From NCBI RefSeq assembly GCF_012034245.1, contig NZ_JAATEO010000042.1, positions 1-37,800 on the forward strand: DNA of 37,800 nucleotides, read 5' to 3'. The position numbers and the translations under genes were made by a program. Position 1 is the stretch's first letter. Each line of letters opens with the position of its first letter. This document shows, in pieces, positions 30,895 through 37,800 of this stretch. The notes under the pieces are model-generated. The model saw only the letters and a list, made by a program, of their open reading frames with translations, did no database searches and had not been told where the DNA came from. This DNA is from Micromonospora thermarum. GTDB lineage: Bacteria > Actinomycetota > Actinomycetes > Mycobacteriales > Micromonosporaceae.

Positions 30895-32082
30895 GTGTCG
30901 ACCGAGGCCACCGTCCTGCACGCCGACCTGGACGCGTTCTACGCGTCGGTGGAGCAGCGGGACGACCCACGCCTGCGCGGCCGGCCCGTCATCGTCGGCG
31001 GTGGCGTGGTGCTCGCCTGCAGCTACGAGGCCAAGGCGCGGGGCGTCCGCAGCGCGATGAACGGCCGCCAGGCACGCCGGCTCTGCCCGGACGCGGTCGT
31101 GATGCCGCCACGGATGGCGGCGTACACGGCCGCCAGCCGCGCGGTGTTCGAGATCTTCCGGCGCACGACGCCGCTGGTCGAGGGGCTGTCGGTCGACGAG
31201 GCGTTCCTCGAGGTGGGCGGCCTGCGCCGGCTGGTCGGCCCGCCGGCCGACATCGCCGTCCGGCTGCGTCGGGAGGTCCGCGAGCAGGTCGGCCTGCCGA
31301 TCACGGTCGGCGTCGCCCGGACGAAGTTCCTCGCCAAGGTGGCCAGCGGCGTCGCCAAACCCGACGGGCTGCTGGTCGTCCCAGCCGGGCAGGAACTGGC
31401 GTTCCTGCACCCGCTGCCGGTCGAGCGGCTGTGGGGCGTGGGCCCGGTGACGGCGGCGAAGCTGCGCGACCGGGGCATCCGCACCGTCGGCCAGGTGGCC
31501 CGGCTCGGCGAGGCGACGCTGGCGACGCTGCTCGGCGCGGGGGCCGGCCGGCACCTGCACGCGCTGGCGCACAACCGCGACCCGCGGCCGGTGCAGGTGG
31601 GGCGCCGACGGTCGTCGATGGGCGCGCAGCACGCCCTCGGGCGCGGTCCGCACTCCCCCGCCGACCTGGACGCGATCCTCGCCGGCCTGGTGGACCGGGT
31701 GACCCGCCGGATGCGGTCGGCCGCCCGCTCGGGGCGTACGGTGATGCTGCGGCTGCGCTTCGCCGACTACACGCGGGCGACCCGCTCGCACACCATCGGC
31801 AAGGCGACGGCCGACACGGCACCGCTGCTGGCCACCGCGCGGTCGCTGCTGCGGGCGGCGCTGCCGGAGATCGAGCGGCGGGGCGTCACGCTGATCGGCG
31901 TCTCGGTCGGCAACCTGGACGACGCCCCGGTCCAGCCGCCGCTGCCGTTCGACCGCGACCCGGGAGCCGACCTGGACGCCGCCGTGGACGCGGTGCGCAG
32001 CCGCTTCGGCTCCGCCGCGCTGACCCGGGCGACGCTGCTCGGCCGCGATCCCGGCGTCGAGATGCCGCTCCTGCCCGACTGA
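30895..32082 (+). CDS. dinB: DNA polymerase IV (Y-family translesion polymerase)
   Basis: This Y-family polymerase copies past damaged bases at the cost of accuracy. The 395-residue protein has the catalytic acidic residues in LHADLDAFYASVEQ (Asp11) and SVDEAF (Asp101, Glu102), the SYEAKARGVRSAM finger motif, the thumb helix-hairpin-helix RLWGVGPVTAAKLRDRGIRT and the little finger domain RRRSSMGAQHALGRG through IGVSVGNLDD. A C-terminal QPPLPF stretch is a plausible beta-clamp binding motif (QxxLPF). The GTG at 30895 begins directly at the conserved N-terminus; the SD is weak. A LexA box just upstream supports SOS control. Confidence 0.95.
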   Translation: MSTEATVLHADLDAFYASVEQRDDPRLRGRPVIVGGGVVLACSYEAKARGVRSAMNGRQARRLCPDAVVMPPRMAAYTAASRAVFEIFRRTTPLVEGLSVDEAFLEVGGLRRLVGPPADIAVRLRREVREQVGLPITVGVARTKFLAKVASGVAKPDGLLVVPAGQELAFLHPLPVERLWGVGPVTAAKLRDRGIRTVGQVARLGEATLATLLGAGAGRHLHALAHNRDPRPVQVGRRRSSMGAQHALGRGPHSPADLDAILAGLVDRVTRRMRSAARSGRTVMLRLRFADYTRATRSHTIGKATADTAPLLATARSLLRAALPEIERRGVTLIGVSVGNLDDAPVQPPLPFDRDPGADLDAAVDAVRSRFGSAALTRATLLGRDPGVEMPLLPD

Positions 32083-32117
32083 CCGTCGGCGGGCACGCCG
32101 GGCGGCAGACTGGGGTC

Positions 32118-33386
32118 ATGCCACCACCGGCCCGATCTCCCGGCAGCGGACCCGCCCGTCCGCCACTGTCGGCGTGGCGGTTCGTCATCTGGTTCGGCAT
32201 CGTGGCGATGCTCGCCGATGTCGTCTACGAGGGGGCACGGTCGATCACCGGGCCGCTCCTGGCCGGCCTGGGGGCGAGCGCCTTCACGGTGGGCGTCGTC
32301 ACCGGCGTGGGTGAGGCGTCCGCGCTGGCGCTGCGGCTGGTGTCCGGGCCGCTGGCGGACCGTACCGGCCGCTTCTGGGCGTGGGCGCTCGCCGGGTACG
32401 GGCTCACCGTCGTCAGCGTCCCGCTGCTGGGTCTCGCCTCGGTGGTCTGGGTCGCCGGAGCGCTGGTCATCGCCGAACGGGTGGGCAAGGCGGTCCGCCA
32501 GCCGGCGAAGGACACGCTGCTCTCCCACGCCGCCGCCGTGACCGGTCGCGGTCGCGGCTTCGCGGCGCACGAGGCGCTGGATCAGGCGGGAGCACTGGTG
32601 GGGCCGCTGGCCGTGGCCGCCGTGCTGGCGGCGAGCGGCGGCGACTACGGCCCGGCGTTGCTCGCGCTCGCGGTGCCGGGAGCGCTCGCCCTCACCGTCC
32701 TGGTGTGGTTGCGGGTACGGGTTCCGCACCCGGCCCGGTACGAGACCGGCGAGGCCGCCGAGCAGCCGCGACAGCGGGACCGCGCGACGCCGGAGGCGGC
32801 GGGCCGGCTGCCGGGCAGGTTCTGGGTGTACGCCACGTTCGCCGGGCTGACCATGACCGGCTTCGCCACCTTCGGCGTGCTCTCCTTCCACCTGGTGGAG
32901 GCGGACCTGCTGCCCGCGACAGCGGTGCCGGTGCTCTACGCCGCCGCGATGGTCGTCGACGCGGTGGCCGCCATCGCCACCGGGTGGGCGTACGACCTGT
33001 ACGGCGCCCGGGTCCTGGTCGTCCTGCCGATCGTCGCCGCCACCGTCCCCGCGCTCGCCTTCGCCCCGACGGTCGGGCTGGCGGTGGCCGGTGTGCTGGT
33101 GTGGGGCGCCGTGCTGGGCGTGCAGGAGTCCACGTTGAAGGCCACCGTCGCGGACCTGGTGGGGCCGGGCCGGCGCGCCACGGCGTTCGGCGTGTTCGGA
33201 GCGGTGGTCGGCGTCGCCGCGGCCGCGGGTGGCGCGCTCACCGGCGGGCTGTACGAGACGTCCGTGCCGCTGCTCGTGGCCGTGACGGGAACGGTCCAGG
33301 CGGTCGCGCTGGGCGTGCTGCTGACCGTCCTGCGCCGGGCCCGGGTCCGCTCTCCGGGCCGGGGCGGTGTCGGAGGTACGGGTTAG
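32118..33386 (+). CDS. MFS transporter
   Basis: The 422-residue permease has 12 predicted membrane segments. The cytoplasmic loop 2-3 motif of the superfamily is seen as GPLADRTGRFW, and the first helix is WFGIVAMLADVVYEGARSIT. The VVYEGARSITGPLL motif recalls a group of actinobacterial MFS exporters with no defined substrate. It is complete, unlike the MFS remnant at 13131-13668. The ATG at 32118 has a GGGGTC stretch upstream as a weak SD. It is 35 bases after dinB and might be co-transcribed with it, which would make it damage-inducible; this is speculation. Confidence 0.92.
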   Translation: MPPPARSPGSGPARPPLSAWRFVIWFGIVAMLADVVYEGARSITGPLLAGLGASAFTVGVVTGVGEASALALRLVSGPLADRTGRFWAWALAGYGLTVVSVPLLGLASVVWVAGALVIAERVGKAVRQPAKDTLLSHAAAVTGRGRGFAAHEALDQAGALVGPLAVAAVLAASGGDYGPALLALAVPGALALTVLVWLRVRVPHPARYETGEAAEQPRQRDRATPEAAGRLPGRFWVYATFAGLTMTGFATFGVLSFHLVEADLLPATAVPVLYAAAMVVDAVAAIATGWAYDLYGARVLVVLPIVAATVPALAFAPTVGLAVAGVLVWGAVLGVQESTLKATVADLVGPGRRATAFGVFGAVVGVAAAAGGALTGGLYETSVPLLVAVTGTVQAVALGVLLTVLRRARVRSPGRGGVGGTG

Positions 33387-33395
33387 CGTGCGGGC

Positions 33396-33824
33396 GTGAC
33401 CGGACCTGGGGATGTCCCGCCCGTGCTTCTCGACCGGCTGCGTCCGATCTGTCTCGGCCTGCCGGAGGCGTACGAGGAGCCGGCCTGGGTGGGCGTGCGC
33501 TGGCGGGTGCGCAAGCGCACCTTCGCCCACGTGCTCACCGTCGACCCCGAGCACCAGATGGCGTACGCGCGGGCCGTCGAGACCGACGAGCCGGTCTGCG
33601 TCCTGACGTTCCGGTCGCCGGTGGACGAGATCCAGGCGCTGGTCGCCGGCGGCCACCCGTTCTTCAAGCCCGGCTGGGGCGCCGACGTCCTCGGGATGGT
33701 CGTCGACGACGGGCTCGACTGGGCCGAGGTGGCCGAGCTGCTCACCGAGAGCTACTGCCGGCTAGCGCCCCGGAAGCTCGCCGCGCGGGTCGCGCCGCCG
33801 GCCGCGGGCGGCCTGGGCCGGTGA
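33396..33824 (+). CDS. MmcQ/YjbR family protein
   Basis: The 142-residue protein belongs to the MmcQ/YjbR (DUF419) family of CyaY-like double-wing fold proteins, thought to bind DNA. Landmarks are LDRLRPICLGLPEAYEEPAW, RVRKRTFAHVL, QALVAGGHPFFKPGWGADVL and the final DWAEVAELLTESYCRLAPRK. The extra WVGVRWRVRKRTF segment is common in actinobacterial members. The GTG at 33396 is the only sensible start. It lies nine bases after the MFS gene, suggesting one transcript from dinB or the MFS promoter onward. Confidence 0.85.
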   Translation: MTGPGDVPPVLLDRLRPICLGLPEAYEEPAWVGVRWRVRKRTFAHVLTVDPEHQMAYARAVETDEPVCVLTFRSPVDEIQALVAGGHPFFKPGWGADVLGMVVDDGLDWAEVAELLTESYCRLAPRKLAARVAPPAAGGLGR

Positions 33825-34020
33825 GGCCGTCGGCTCCGATCGTGGTGCCCGCGACGGCGGTCGGTCACGTGGGTAGTCCGTCAGGCCGCCGGTCCTCCCC
33901 CACTCGGTCGGATACCCGGCCCGTCGGTCGTGCCGCCGGAACCCCGCCGCGTCGACTCTCGTTACGTGACCGCGAGCCCCGGCCGCCATCCCGGCGGCAC
34001 ACGCTCGGCGGAGGTGAGGG

Positions 34021-34260
34021 GTGTCGGAGCGTCACGAGCCGGTGACTCCCGCGTGGGAGTGCCGGGACTGCGGGCAGAGCTGGCCGTGCCCGACCCGCCG
34101 CCAGTTGCTGCTCCGGGAGTACGGGCCACACCCGGCCAACCTCAGCGTCTACCTGGCGGCCTGCCTGACCGCCGCCACCGCGGACCTGCGGTCGCCACCG
34201 GCCGCCCTGCGGGAGCGGTTCCTCGGCTGGATCCCGCACCCGCGCCACCGCGTGTTCTGA
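34021..34260 (+). CDS. Small conserved hypothetical protein with cysteine motif
   Basis: The 79-residue protein carries WECRDCGQSWPCPTRRQLLL near its start, a C-x2-C-x5-C arrangement that may bind zinc. Then come NLSVYLAACLTAATADLRS and a Pro-rich end (PHPRHRVF). Such proteins occur in Micromonosporaceae and are sometimes labelled flavin reductase by automatic pipelines; nothing in this short sequence supports that enzyme. The GTG at 34021 has GGAGG six bases upstream. Confidence 0.7.
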   Translation: MSERHEPVTPAWECRDCGQSWPCPTRRQLLLREYGPHPANLSVYLAACLTAATADLRSPPAALRERFLGWIPHPRHRVF

Positions 34261-34578
34261 CGCGCCGCACGCCGCGCGCTACTCGGCGACGACGAGGGCC
34301 TGCGGAGCGGCCTGCTTCATCCGGTCCGCGGCCACGTCAGCCGGATGGCGGTCCCCCGCTTCACGACCGCCTCCGGGAAGGCGGCGGCGAGGTTGCACTA
34401 CCCGCCGTGCAGGCCGCCGGGAACGGATTTGTCACACGATCGACATACGACCGCAGGGTGATCGCGAACCCGGGCCGGCAGGTTGTGGCGGAACAAGCGT
34501 CGCGAGCCCGACGGAGGCGGCGTCCGGGGGTCGGCCCTGAACCCGAGCGACGAGCCCCGCCTCGACCTGGAGGTCCCC
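34261..34578. other. Gene-poor stretch with a possible minus-strand gene scrap
   Basis: No intact gene is seen. On the minus strand, codons from about 34400 to the TGA at 34317 read LAAAFPEAVVKRGTAIRLTW then PRTG, resembling the very end of a histidine-kinase-type ATPase or anti-sigma factor, with no upstream portion. A STAS-domain gene follows, a usual neighbour of such ATPases, so this may be the last relic of a regulator. The rest shows nothing I recognise. Confidence 0.35.
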
Positions 34579-34887
34579 GTGGCGTCGATGTCGATCACCG
34601 TGACCATCCTGTCCGCCGGCGTCGTGGTCCTGGTGCTGCGGGGCCGCATGCGCGGCGAGGACATCGACCCCTTCCGCGACGCGCTGCACCGGGTGCTGCG
34701 CGACCGGCCCCGGGAGGTCCACCTCGACCTGTCCGGCATCGTGGACGTCGAGCCGTTCGCCGCGGCAGCCGTCACCGCCGCCGCCGTCGAGGCGGAGCGG
34801 ACCGGGACGACGGTACGGGTCGTCCACGCCTCCACCCCGGTACGCCAGCGGATGAGCACGGCCGGCGCCGACGGCCTGCTGCGCTGA
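34579..34887 (+). CDS. STAS domain protein (anti-sigma factor antagonist-like)
   Basis: STAS proteins switch partner proteins through phosphorylation of a Ser/Thr in a conserved loop. The 102-residue protein has the fold ITVTILSAGVVVLVLRGRMR, DIDPFRDALHRVLRDRPREV, HLDLSGIVDVEPFAAAAVTA and a last helix. In classical SpoIIAA-like proteins the phospho-site follows DLSxVxxxDSxG; here the loop reads DLSGIVDVEPFA with no Ser/Thr, so it may not be regulated that way. The GTG at 34579 with GGAGG five bases upstream is chosen. A possible ATPase scrap lies upstream on the other strand, so its original partner may be gone. Confidence 0.8.
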   Translation: MASMSITVTILSAGVVVLVLRGRMRGEDIDPFRDALHRVLRDRPREVHLDLSGIVDVEPFAAAAVTAAAVEAERTGTTVRVVHASTPVRQRMSTAGADGLLR

Positions 34888-34975
34888 CCCGTTTGCCGTC
34901 AGGACGGGCGGGAACGCAACCGGTCCGGGCGGTACGAGCGCGTCCTCGTGCCGCTGCCGACACGGGGAGGTTGAC

Positions 34976-35134
34976 ATGGGTAACCGGGAACAGCTGCACG
35001 AGCTGCGCCAGAAGGCCCACAACGCGGGCATCGAGGGCAACTCGAAGATGACCGAGGACCAGCTCCGCGATGCCCTGCGCAGGGTCGACCGGGGCGTCGA
35101 GCCGCAGATGGCCAAACAGCAGGCGAAGCGCTGA
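34976..35134 (+). CDS. Small Rho_N/SAP-like helical protein
   Basis: The 52-residue, highly charged protein reads MGNREQLHELRQKAHNAGIE at the start and contains the SAP/LEM/Rho N-terminal pattern L-x2-L-R-x-K-A-x2-A-G-I-x-G-x-S-K-M-x3-Q-L-x2-A-L. Such folds bind nucleic acid or protein; no specific role is known for these short stand-alone proteins in actinobacteria. The ATG at 34976 has GGGGAGG upstream, and a strong terminator follows. It is entirely in frame with no disturbance. Confidence 0.75.
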   Translation: MGNREQLHELRQKAHNAGIEGNSKMTEDQLRDALRRVDRGVEPQMAKQQAKR

Positions 35135-35143
35135 CGGCACGGG

Positions 35144-35181
35144 ACGTCCCGCGCCGGCCCATTCCGGTCGGCGCGGGACGT
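35144..35181 (+). terminator. Hairpin terminator after the Rho_N-like gene
   Basis: A perfect 13-bp stem pairs ACGTCCCGCGCCG (35144-35156) with CGGCGCGGGACGT (35169-35181). It is extended by GGCACG (35136-35141) pairing with CGTGCC (35182-35187) past a 2-base bulge. Confidence 0.8.
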
Positions 35182-35371
35182 CGTGCCCGGATCAGTCGTC
35201 GCGAGCAGGTCCGGGCACGCCTTCGCGCAGGCCCGGCAGGCGCCGGCGCGGATCCGCCGCCGCGCAAGTTGTCACGCGACCGTCACAGGTCCGCACGGTG
35301 ACTGTCACGCCGATGAGCATCGTTGGTGACAGGAACACCGGACGACCGGCGTGACGAGGCAGGTGATCACC

Positions 35372-35797
35372 ATGGCCGGCCAGCGCCCTACCCGCCGGAC
35401 CGCGATCGCCGCGGGACTGGTGGCCGTCCTGATCGCCGCCGGGTGCGGCCGCGGTCCGGCACCGGAGCCGCCCCGGTCCGCCGGCACCGGCCCGCCCAGC
35501 ACCATCGCCCGGGCCGAGATCGGCGGCAGGCTCACCGTCACGGCGGCCGTGGACCGGGTCGTCGACGACACCGCCTTCGTCGTCCGGGACGCCGACCTGA
35601 CCGACGGCGCGCTGCTCGTCCTCACCACGACGAGAACGCAGGCCTCCCCACCCGAACTGGTCACCCTCGACGGCGTCGTGATCCTGTTCGCGTACGACGG
35701 CCTCGCCGCCCGCTACGGCCTGCGTGCGCCGGAGGCGTACCGGGCGTTCGAGGGCCAGCGGGCGCTGGCCGCCGACCAGATCACCGTGTGGCGGTGA
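35372..35797 (+). CDS. Putative lipoprotein
   Basis: The 141-residue protein has a lipoprotein signal with an RR pair (TRRTAIAAGLVAVLIAAGC, Cys25 lipidated). A Pro-rich linker and a small beta-rich domain follow: IGGRLTVTAAVDRVVDDTAF, GALLVLTTTRTQ, LVTLDGVVILFAYDGLAARY and a closing ADQITVWR. The pattern suggests an OB-like or similar barrel, but no family was recognised. The ATG at 35372 is preferred to a GTG at 35351, because the signal peptide then has normal shape and AGG lies at suitable distance. Confidence 0.75.
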   Translation: MAGQRPTRRTAIAAGLVAVLIAAGCGRGPAPEPPRSAGTGPPSTIARAEIGGRLTVTAAVDRVVDDTAFVVRDADLTDGALLVLTTTRTQASPPELVTLDGVVILFAYDGLAARYGLRAPEAYRAFEGQRALAADQITVWR

Positions 35798-35876
35798 GGC
35801 AGGCGGCGGAAACGGGATCGGCCGGCGGCCGGGCCGCGTAGCGTGGAGGGCACTACGCGACCGGGGGGAGAGTGAC

Positions 35877-36047
35877 GTGACGGAGCCGGAGGAAGGTCGG
35901 GAGAAGAGCCCGAAGACCGACCGGGTGCTGTACTCACCCGACGGGGACCCGCACCACACGGTGGCGCAGGCGCCACAGCCGGACGAGCACCTCCCGCCGA
36001 CCGTCACCCGCGACGACCGGACCGAGGTCATCGACGACGAGCAGTGA
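35877..36047 (+). CDS. Small acidic hypothetical protein
   Basis: The 56-residue, hydrophilic protein reads TEPEEGREKSPKTDRVLYSP near its start and ends DDRTEVIDDEQ. It has no membrane segment or cysteine and is likely disordered. The GTG at 35877 has a GGGGGGAG SD upstream and codon use like that of neighbours. No family was recognised. It lies 47 bases before the YetF-like gene and may be co-transcribed with it. Confidence 0.55.
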   Translation: MTEPEEGREKSPKTDRVLYSPDGDPHHTVAQAPQPDEHLPPTVTRDDRTEVIDDEQ

Positions 36048-36094
36048 CACCGTCCCGCCGCGTGTGAACACCGCACGGGCGGGTAGCCGCTGCC

Positions 36095-36622
36095 GTGGTC
36101 GACTGGCGGACCGTGTTCACGCCGGACACTCCGCTGTTGGAGATCGTCGTCCGGGGCAGCGTGATGTACCTGACGCTGTTCTTCCTACTCCGGGTTCTCC
36201 TGAAGCGGGAGAGCGGCACGACGGGCGTCACCGACCTGCTGGTGATCGTGCTGATCGCGGACGCGGCCCAGAACGGCATGGCGAGCAACTACACGTCCCT
36301 GGCCGACGGGGTGGTGCTGGTCGCGACGATCATCGGTTGGGCGTACCTGCTCGACGCGCTCGCGTACCGGTGGCCGGCCGCCGCCCGCGTGATCCGTCCC
36401 GGCTCCCTGGTCCTGGTACGGGACGGTCGGATGCTGCGCCGCAACATGCGCCGCGAGCTGGTCACCGAGGAGGAGCTGTACGCCAAGCTGCGCGAGCAGG
36501 GCGTCGACGACATCGCCGACGCGCGTGAGGTCCGGATGGAGTCCGACGGCGAGTTCAGCGTCATCACCCGCTCCGGACAGGGCGGCGCCGGTGGGACGTC
36601 CCGCAAGCGGCGTGCCGCCTGA
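36095..36622 (+). CDS. YetF-like DUF421 membrane protein
   Basis: The 175-residue protein has the DUF421 layout: an N-terminal membrane part with three helices (RGSVMYLTLFFLLRVLLKRE, GVTDLLVIVLIADAAQNGMA, LADGVVLVATIIGWAYLLDA) and a soluble C-terminal domain (RPGSLVLVRDGRMLRRNMRR, VTEEELYAKLREQGVDDIAD, VRMESDGEFSVIT). The family's function is poorly known; some members are implicated in spore or envelope stress. The GTG start at 36095 is the natural N-terminus. The gene ends four bases from the convergent UPF0014 gene. Confidence 0.88.
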   Translation: MVDWRTVFTPDTPLLEIVVRGSVMYLTLFFLLRVLLKRESGTTGVTDLLVIVLIADAAQNGMASNYTSLADGVVLVATIIGWAYLLDALAYRWPAAARVIRPGSLVLVRDGRMLRRNMRRELVTEEELYAKLREQGVDDIADAREVRMESDGEFSVITRSGQGGAGGTSRKRRAA

Positions 36623-36626
36623 CCGG

Positions 36627-37385
36627 TCACCGTCCCTCGGCCAGGTCGCCGCGCCGGAGCCGGCCGCCGGCGACCAGTTCCACGGTGAGCACCACCGCGA
36701 CCGCCTCCACCGCCAGCAGGCCGATGAGCACGAACAGCTGGGTGACGCCGGCGGTGAGCGGGTCGGCGCCGCCGAGCAGCACCCCGACGAACGCCCCGGG
36801 CAGGGTCACCAGGCCGACCGTGCGCGTCTGGTCCAGCGCCGGGATCAGCGCCTGACCCGCCGCCGGCCGGCACACCAGCAGCACCGCGTCGCGTGGGAGC
36901 AGGCCCAGCGCGAGGGCCGCCTCCACCTCTCCACGCCGGCCGGTCAGGTCGTCGAGGGCCCGGCGGCCGGCCAGCGAGGTGGCGGTCATCGCCCCGCCGA
37001 TCAGGATGCCGGCGACCGGGATGACGGCGATCCCCCGGAGCGGCAGCAGGCCGGTCAGGAGCAGGGCCACCACGAGCGGCAGGCTGCCCGCGACGATCGG
37101 CAGGGCGGACCACCAGCCCCGTCCGCCGCTGATGCGGCGGCCGGCGGTCACCGTGGCGACGACGCACATGAGCAGCACGAACCCGGCGGTCGCCCAGAGC
37201 GACCCGACGATCGCGACGATCGCCACCGACACCGCCGCCAGTTGCAGCGCGGCGCGGATCGCGGCGACGACGATCTGCCGCCCGTGCCCGAGCCGCCCCA
37301 TCGTCGCGACGGCGGCGGCCAGCGCCGTCAGGACGACCAGCGCGACCGCCAGCCTCGGGCCGATCGCCAGCATCGTCGACGTCAT
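36627..37385 (-). CDS. UPF0014 family permease (FetB-like)
   Basis: The 252-residue membrane protein has about seven helices and the UPF0014/FetB signatures LLMCVVATVTAGRRISGG, VIPVAGILIGGAMTATSLAG, EVEAALALGLLPRDAVLLVC and LDQTRTVGLVTLPGAFVGVL with LGGADPLTAGVTQLFVL. E. coli FetB pairs with the ATPase FetA to export iron, but no ATPase gene is adjacent here, so metal export is not certain. The ATG at 37385 is preferred over upstream in-frame codons because the first helix begins soon after; no strong SD is present, and 37373 is an alternative. Confidence 0.88.
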   Translation of the reverse strand: MTSTMLAIGPRLAVALVVLTALAAAVATMGRLGHGRQIVVAAIRAALQLAAVSVAIVAIVGSLWATAGFVLLMCVVATVTAGRRISGGRGWWSALPIVAGSLPLVVALLLTGLLPLRGIAVIPVAGILIGGAMTATSLAGRRALDDLTGRRGEVEAALALGLLPRDAVLLVCRPAAGQALIPALDQTRTVGLVTLPGAFVGVLLGGADPLTAGVTQLFVLIGLLAVEAVAVVLTVELVAGGRLRRGDLAEGR

Positions 37386-37456
37386 GCGCCAGTGCTTACC
37401 CGATCCGGGCGGGACGCGTGGTGGGATGCGGCCCACACCGCCGCGACGGTACCTGA

Positions 37457-37717
37457 CGACCTGGCCCCTCGTACCAGCGCCACGTGGTGATGGACAACGT
37501 CACGGCCACGTCGACCGGCGCGCTCGCCGGCATCAACACCAACTGGGGCGGCGGCGCCCGGTTCACCCGGATCACCGTCCTCGACGACCCGGACCGCGAG
37601 ACGCGGATCTGCGTCAAGTACCGGGGCGTGCCCAAGGGTGACGAGCCCGTCGAGATCGGCGCGGGCGCCGGCGGCGTCAGCTGCATCTACTCGCCCTCGG
37701 ACATCACCTGGCGGTAG
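37457..37717 (+). pseudogene. Pectate lyase family 3 (PL3) C-terminal fragment
   Basis: The reading frame between a stop at 37454 and the TAG at 37717 matches the end of PL3 pectate lyases: YQRHVVMDNVTATSTGALAG, INTNWGGGARFTRITVLDD, ETRICVKYRGVPKGDEPVEI and GVSCIYSPSDITWR. Recognisable sequence starts at about 37472. The secretion signal, most of the beta-helix and the catalytic residues are missing. The upstream 70 bases show no lyase sequence, and the UPF0014 gene begins at 37385 in the other direction. It is therefore a fragment without a proper start, the fifth truncated gene in this window. A rearrangement or assembly junction at about 37465 is likely. Confidence 0.75.
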
Positions 37718-37740
37718 CCGATCGGCGGGGTCCGGCGGGA

Positions 37741-37800
37741 CGGGGGCCGGGGGCCCCCCCCACCCCCTCGGGGGGGGGGGGGGGGCGGGGAGAGGGGCGG
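37741..37800. repeat. Homopolymer-rich contig end, probably artefactual
   Basis: The last 60 bases are almost only G and C in runs, including eight C (37754-37761) and sixteen G (37770-37785). Nothing like this occurs elsewhere in the window. It has the look of low-quality read ends rather than genome sequence, so features near this end should be treated with care. Confidence 0.8.

Noticed and set aside
35271..35305. ACCGT/ACGGT inverted repeat with GTCAC copies upstream of the lipoprotein gene
   Set aside because: The arms are only 5 bp and such matches are expected by chance in this base composition.
1..37800. CRISPR arrays, tRNA or rRNA genes, insertion sequences, integrases or attachment sites
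   Set aside because: Looked for by eye on both strands. No spaced direct repeats, tRNA-like TTCRANNC/cloverleaf sequence, transposase or integrase motifs were seen. A tool-based scan was not possible.

Overview
The window is very GC-rich and gene-dense. It has GTG starts, Shine-Dalgarno (SD) sequences of the GGAGG type and mostly short intergenic gaps. It reads as chromosomal DNA of a filamentous actinobacterium, most likely Micromonospora or a close relative in the Micromonosporaceae. That placement is inferred from recognised families (paired Ser/Thr kinases with P/T-rich tails, class F sortase, SAM-IV riboswitch, actinobacterial sulfur leader peptide, HTH/flavoprotein pair), not from a marker gene. 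The last 60 bases (8-C and 16-G runs) look like an artefactual contig end.

Layout. 1-4201 (-): an oligopeptide ABC importer in the order permease C, lipoprotein binding protein, permease B, ATPase (cut by the window edge). 4387-6033: a broken GNAT remnant facing an orphan CrtY-type lycopene cyclase. 6526-7877 (+): a small wall-directed secreted protein, a class F sortase and a 32-residue membrane-type peptide. 7912-10150 (-): a membrane protein with a helical extracytoplasmic domain, then a Ser/Thr kinase whose outer part resembles a family 2 carbohydrate-binding module. 10323-13064 (+): FNT channel, YchJ-like protein, a DUF4287/SRPBCC protein and a VOC protein. 13131-20700 (-): an MFS remnant, a TM-helix (MscS-related) channel, a Thr-rich membrane protein just downstream of a second Ser/Thr kinase, a slipin and a GH15 glucoamylase/trehalase. 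20888-24423 (+): an RraA-like protein, then a SAM-IV riboswitch, a Cys-ending leader peptide and a polar-amino-acid ABC importer. 24420-26065: a somewhat foreign-looking patch with a decayed HTH regulator and its flavoprotein partner. 26221-36622 (+): Tat-exported amidase, VOC protein, glutamate-synthase-like flavoprotein, GNAT remnant, SRPBCC protein, SOS-type DinB, MFS exporter, YjbR protein, STAS protein and several small proteins, ending with a YetF-like membrane protein. 36627-37385 (-): UPF0014 permease. 37457-37717 (+): the C-terminal scrap of a PL3 pectate lyase.

Two themes stand out. The first is the sulfur amino-acid uptake locus, where a SAM-sensing riboswitch and a short ORF with late Cys codons lie in series before one transporter operon. 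The second is gene decay: at least five genes (two GNATs, an MFS, an HTH regulator, a pectate lyase) have lost a clean block of sequence while their neighbours are intact. Either the region has suffered repeated deletions or the assembly has collapsed in places; long reads would tell. Other points worth attention are the kinase with a CBM2-like sensor, the kinase-adjacent TV(H/R)L repeat protein, the sortase substrate without LPXTG, and a near-consensus LexA box at dinB.
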